Source of the DNA: Faucicola osloensis_C
GTDB taxonomy: Bacteria; Pseudomonadota; Gammaproteobacteria; Pseudomonadales; Moraxellaceae
Reading direction: 5' to 3'
DNA: 64,000 nucleotides
Assembly (NCBI GenBank): GCA_019353055.1
Contig: JABAHL010000010.1
Coordinates: 1-64,000, forward strand
Shown in pieces: positions 62,961 to 64,000 of the stretch. The notes below the pieces were generated by a model that ran no database searches, was not told where the DNA came from, and worked only from the letters and a program-made list of their open reading frames with translations. The position numbers and the translations under genes were made by a program. Position 1 is the stretch's first letter. Each line of letters starts with the position of its first letter.

Positions 62961-64000
62961 ATGGCACAAAATCTATCACTTGAGAAAGACAAAATCCGCT
63001 TTTTGATGCTTGAAGGCTTGCATGACAATGCTTTTAAAGTGCTGTCAGAGGCGGGCTATCACAATGTTGAGAACATCAAAACCGCCTTAGACCCCGAAGA
63101 GCTTATCGAGAAAATCAAAGACGCCCATTTTGTCGGTATTCGGTCTCGCACCCATTTGACCCGCGATATTTTAGAAAAAGCCGAAAAGCTCATCGCCATT
63201 GGCTGTTTTTGTATTGGCACCAACCAAGTGGACTTGGAAGCTGCCCGTGAGCTGGGTATCCCTGTCTTTAACGCCCCTTACTCTAACACCCGCTCTGTCG
63301 CGGAGCTTGTCCTTGCCGAAATCATCATGCTGATGCGCGGTATCCCTGAAAAAAACGCAGTGGTACATCGTGGCGGCTGGAACAAATCTGCCAAAGACAG
63401 CTATGAAGTGCGCGGCAAAACTTTGGGTATCGTGGGTTATGGCTCTATTGGTACTCAGTTATCGGTACTCGCTGAAAGCCTTGGGATGAAAGTCATCTAT
63501 CATGATGTGGTTACCAAATTGCCACTGGGCAACGCCACCCAAGTGGGAAGCCTAGAAGAACTGCTTGGTAAAGCCGATGTGGTCACCTTGCATGTGCCAG
63601 ATTTACCAAGTACGCGTAACATGATTACCGCCACAGAATTGGCTGCCATGAAGCCAGGCGCGCATCTTATTAATGCGGCGCGTGGCAAATGTGTGGATAT
63701 TGATGCGCTGGCAGCAGCCCTGCAAAGCGGTCATATCTTGGGCGCGGCGATTGACGTGTTCCCCAAAGAGCCAAAATCAGCGGATGAAGAATTTGAATCA
63801 CCACTGCGCGCGTTTGACAATGTGATTTTGACACCGCATATCGGTGGCTCCACCCAAGAAGCCCAAGCCAATATCGGTCTTGAAGTGGCAGAAAAATTTG
63901 TGCGTTACTCTGATATGGGTGATACTGCAACCTCAGTGAACTTCCCAAATGTTAGTATGCCACAAAAAGAAGGCACGCATCGTTTGCTCCATATCCACAA
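62961..64000 (+). CDS. serA: D-3-phosphoglycerate dehydrogenase (partial, runs off the right edge)
   Basis: First enzyme of the phosphorylated serine pathway: oxidises 3-phosphoglycerate, and in some bacteria reduces 2-oxoglutarate to D-2-hydroxyglutarate. About 346 residues are present. Seen: N-terminal substrate domain with GIRSRTHLT, the NAD-binding GIVGYGSIGTQL (about residues 155-166), the catalytic triad context INAARGK (Arg), FPKEPKS (Glu) and LTPHIGGST (His). The reading frame is open at the window end, so the C-terminal ACT regulatory domain is not seen. The start ATG at 62961 has AGGGG upstream. Confidence 0.95.
   Translation, partial: MAQNLSLEKDKIRFLMLEGLHDNAFKVLSEAGYHNVENIKTALDPEELIEKIKDAHFVGIRSRTHLTRDILEKAEKLIAIGCFCIGTNQVDLEAARELGIPVFNAPYSNTRSVAELVLAEIIMLMRGIPEKNAVVHRGGWNKSAKDSYEVRGKTLGIVGYGSIGTQLSVLAESLGMKVIYHDVVTKLPLGNATQVGSLEELLGKADVVTLHVPDLPSTRNMITATELAAMKPGAHLINAARGKCVDIDALAAALQSGHILGAAIDVFPKEPKSADEEFESPLRAFDNVILTPHIGGSTQEAQANIGLEVAEKFVRYSDMGDTATSVNFPNVSMPQKEGTHRLLHIH

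Overview
The window is a chromosomal segment of a gammaproteobacterium. The family Moraxellaceae (Moraxella/Psychrobacter type, possibly M. osloensis-like) is my best inference. It rests on the dat/ddc 1,3-diaminopropane gene pair, the DUF2788 and DUF1285 proteins, the RibB protein with a dead GTP-cyclohydrolase tail, PlsB, CmoA/CmoB, and moderately AT-rich intergenic DNA with very regular A/T-flanked terminators. I saw no rRNA, tRNA, CRISPR array, insertion sequence or prophage gene. One protein gene (serA) is cut by the right edge.

Layout. 1-0.6 kb: two stacked terminators, a 16-bp tandem repeat, and a small gene whose frame is broken exactly at a T_TTT_TTG heptamer. 0.6-13.8 kb: housekeeping genes (ETF-quinone oxidoreductase, DUF1285, murI, a DUF4062-like protein, a MltB-type transglycosylase, msrA, cmoA-cmoB, a DUF2788 protein, argS, a SPOR protein). 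13.9-21.9 kb: plsB divergent from two thioesterases, ribB (RibBX type), a membrane-anchored BLUF-like protein with an altered key residue, and rarA. 22.4-28.4 kb: an export operon of TolC-like channel, HlyD-like adaptor and two ABC-2 permeases, with no ATPase gene. 28.6-33.7 kb: L-serine dehydratase, then ddc and dat flanking a small RelA/SpoT-domain alarmone-synthetase-like gene.

34.6-45.1 kb is the most coherent functional block. It encodes a three-subunit molybdenum aldehyde oxidoreductase (PaoABC type), its maturation protein XdhC, the cofactor cytidylyltransferase MocA, and MoeA, MoaA, MoaC, MoaD and MoaE, followed by a TauE/SafE permease. The genes overlap or nearly touch, except for a gap between moaA and moaC that carries a large inverted-repeat/direct-repeat element. 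The block supplies both an enzyme and most of the pathway that builds its molybdopterin-cytosine-dinucleotide cofactor. 45.7-64 kb: pgsA, a flavin-binding-fold stress protein, purL, two tandem YceI proteins, a lemA-TPM-TPM membrane cluster, a HerA/FtsK-like ATPase followed by a Sel1-repeat protein, a LOG-family protein, and a D-2-hydroxyglutarate dehydrogenase divergent from serA.

No single wholly new system stands out. The best candidates for a second look are the frameshifted small gene at 378-541, the BLUF protein with Gln replaced by His, the alarmone-synthetase-like gene inside the dat/ddc locus, the ATPase-less export operon with low-complexity N-termini, and the moaA-moaC repeat element.
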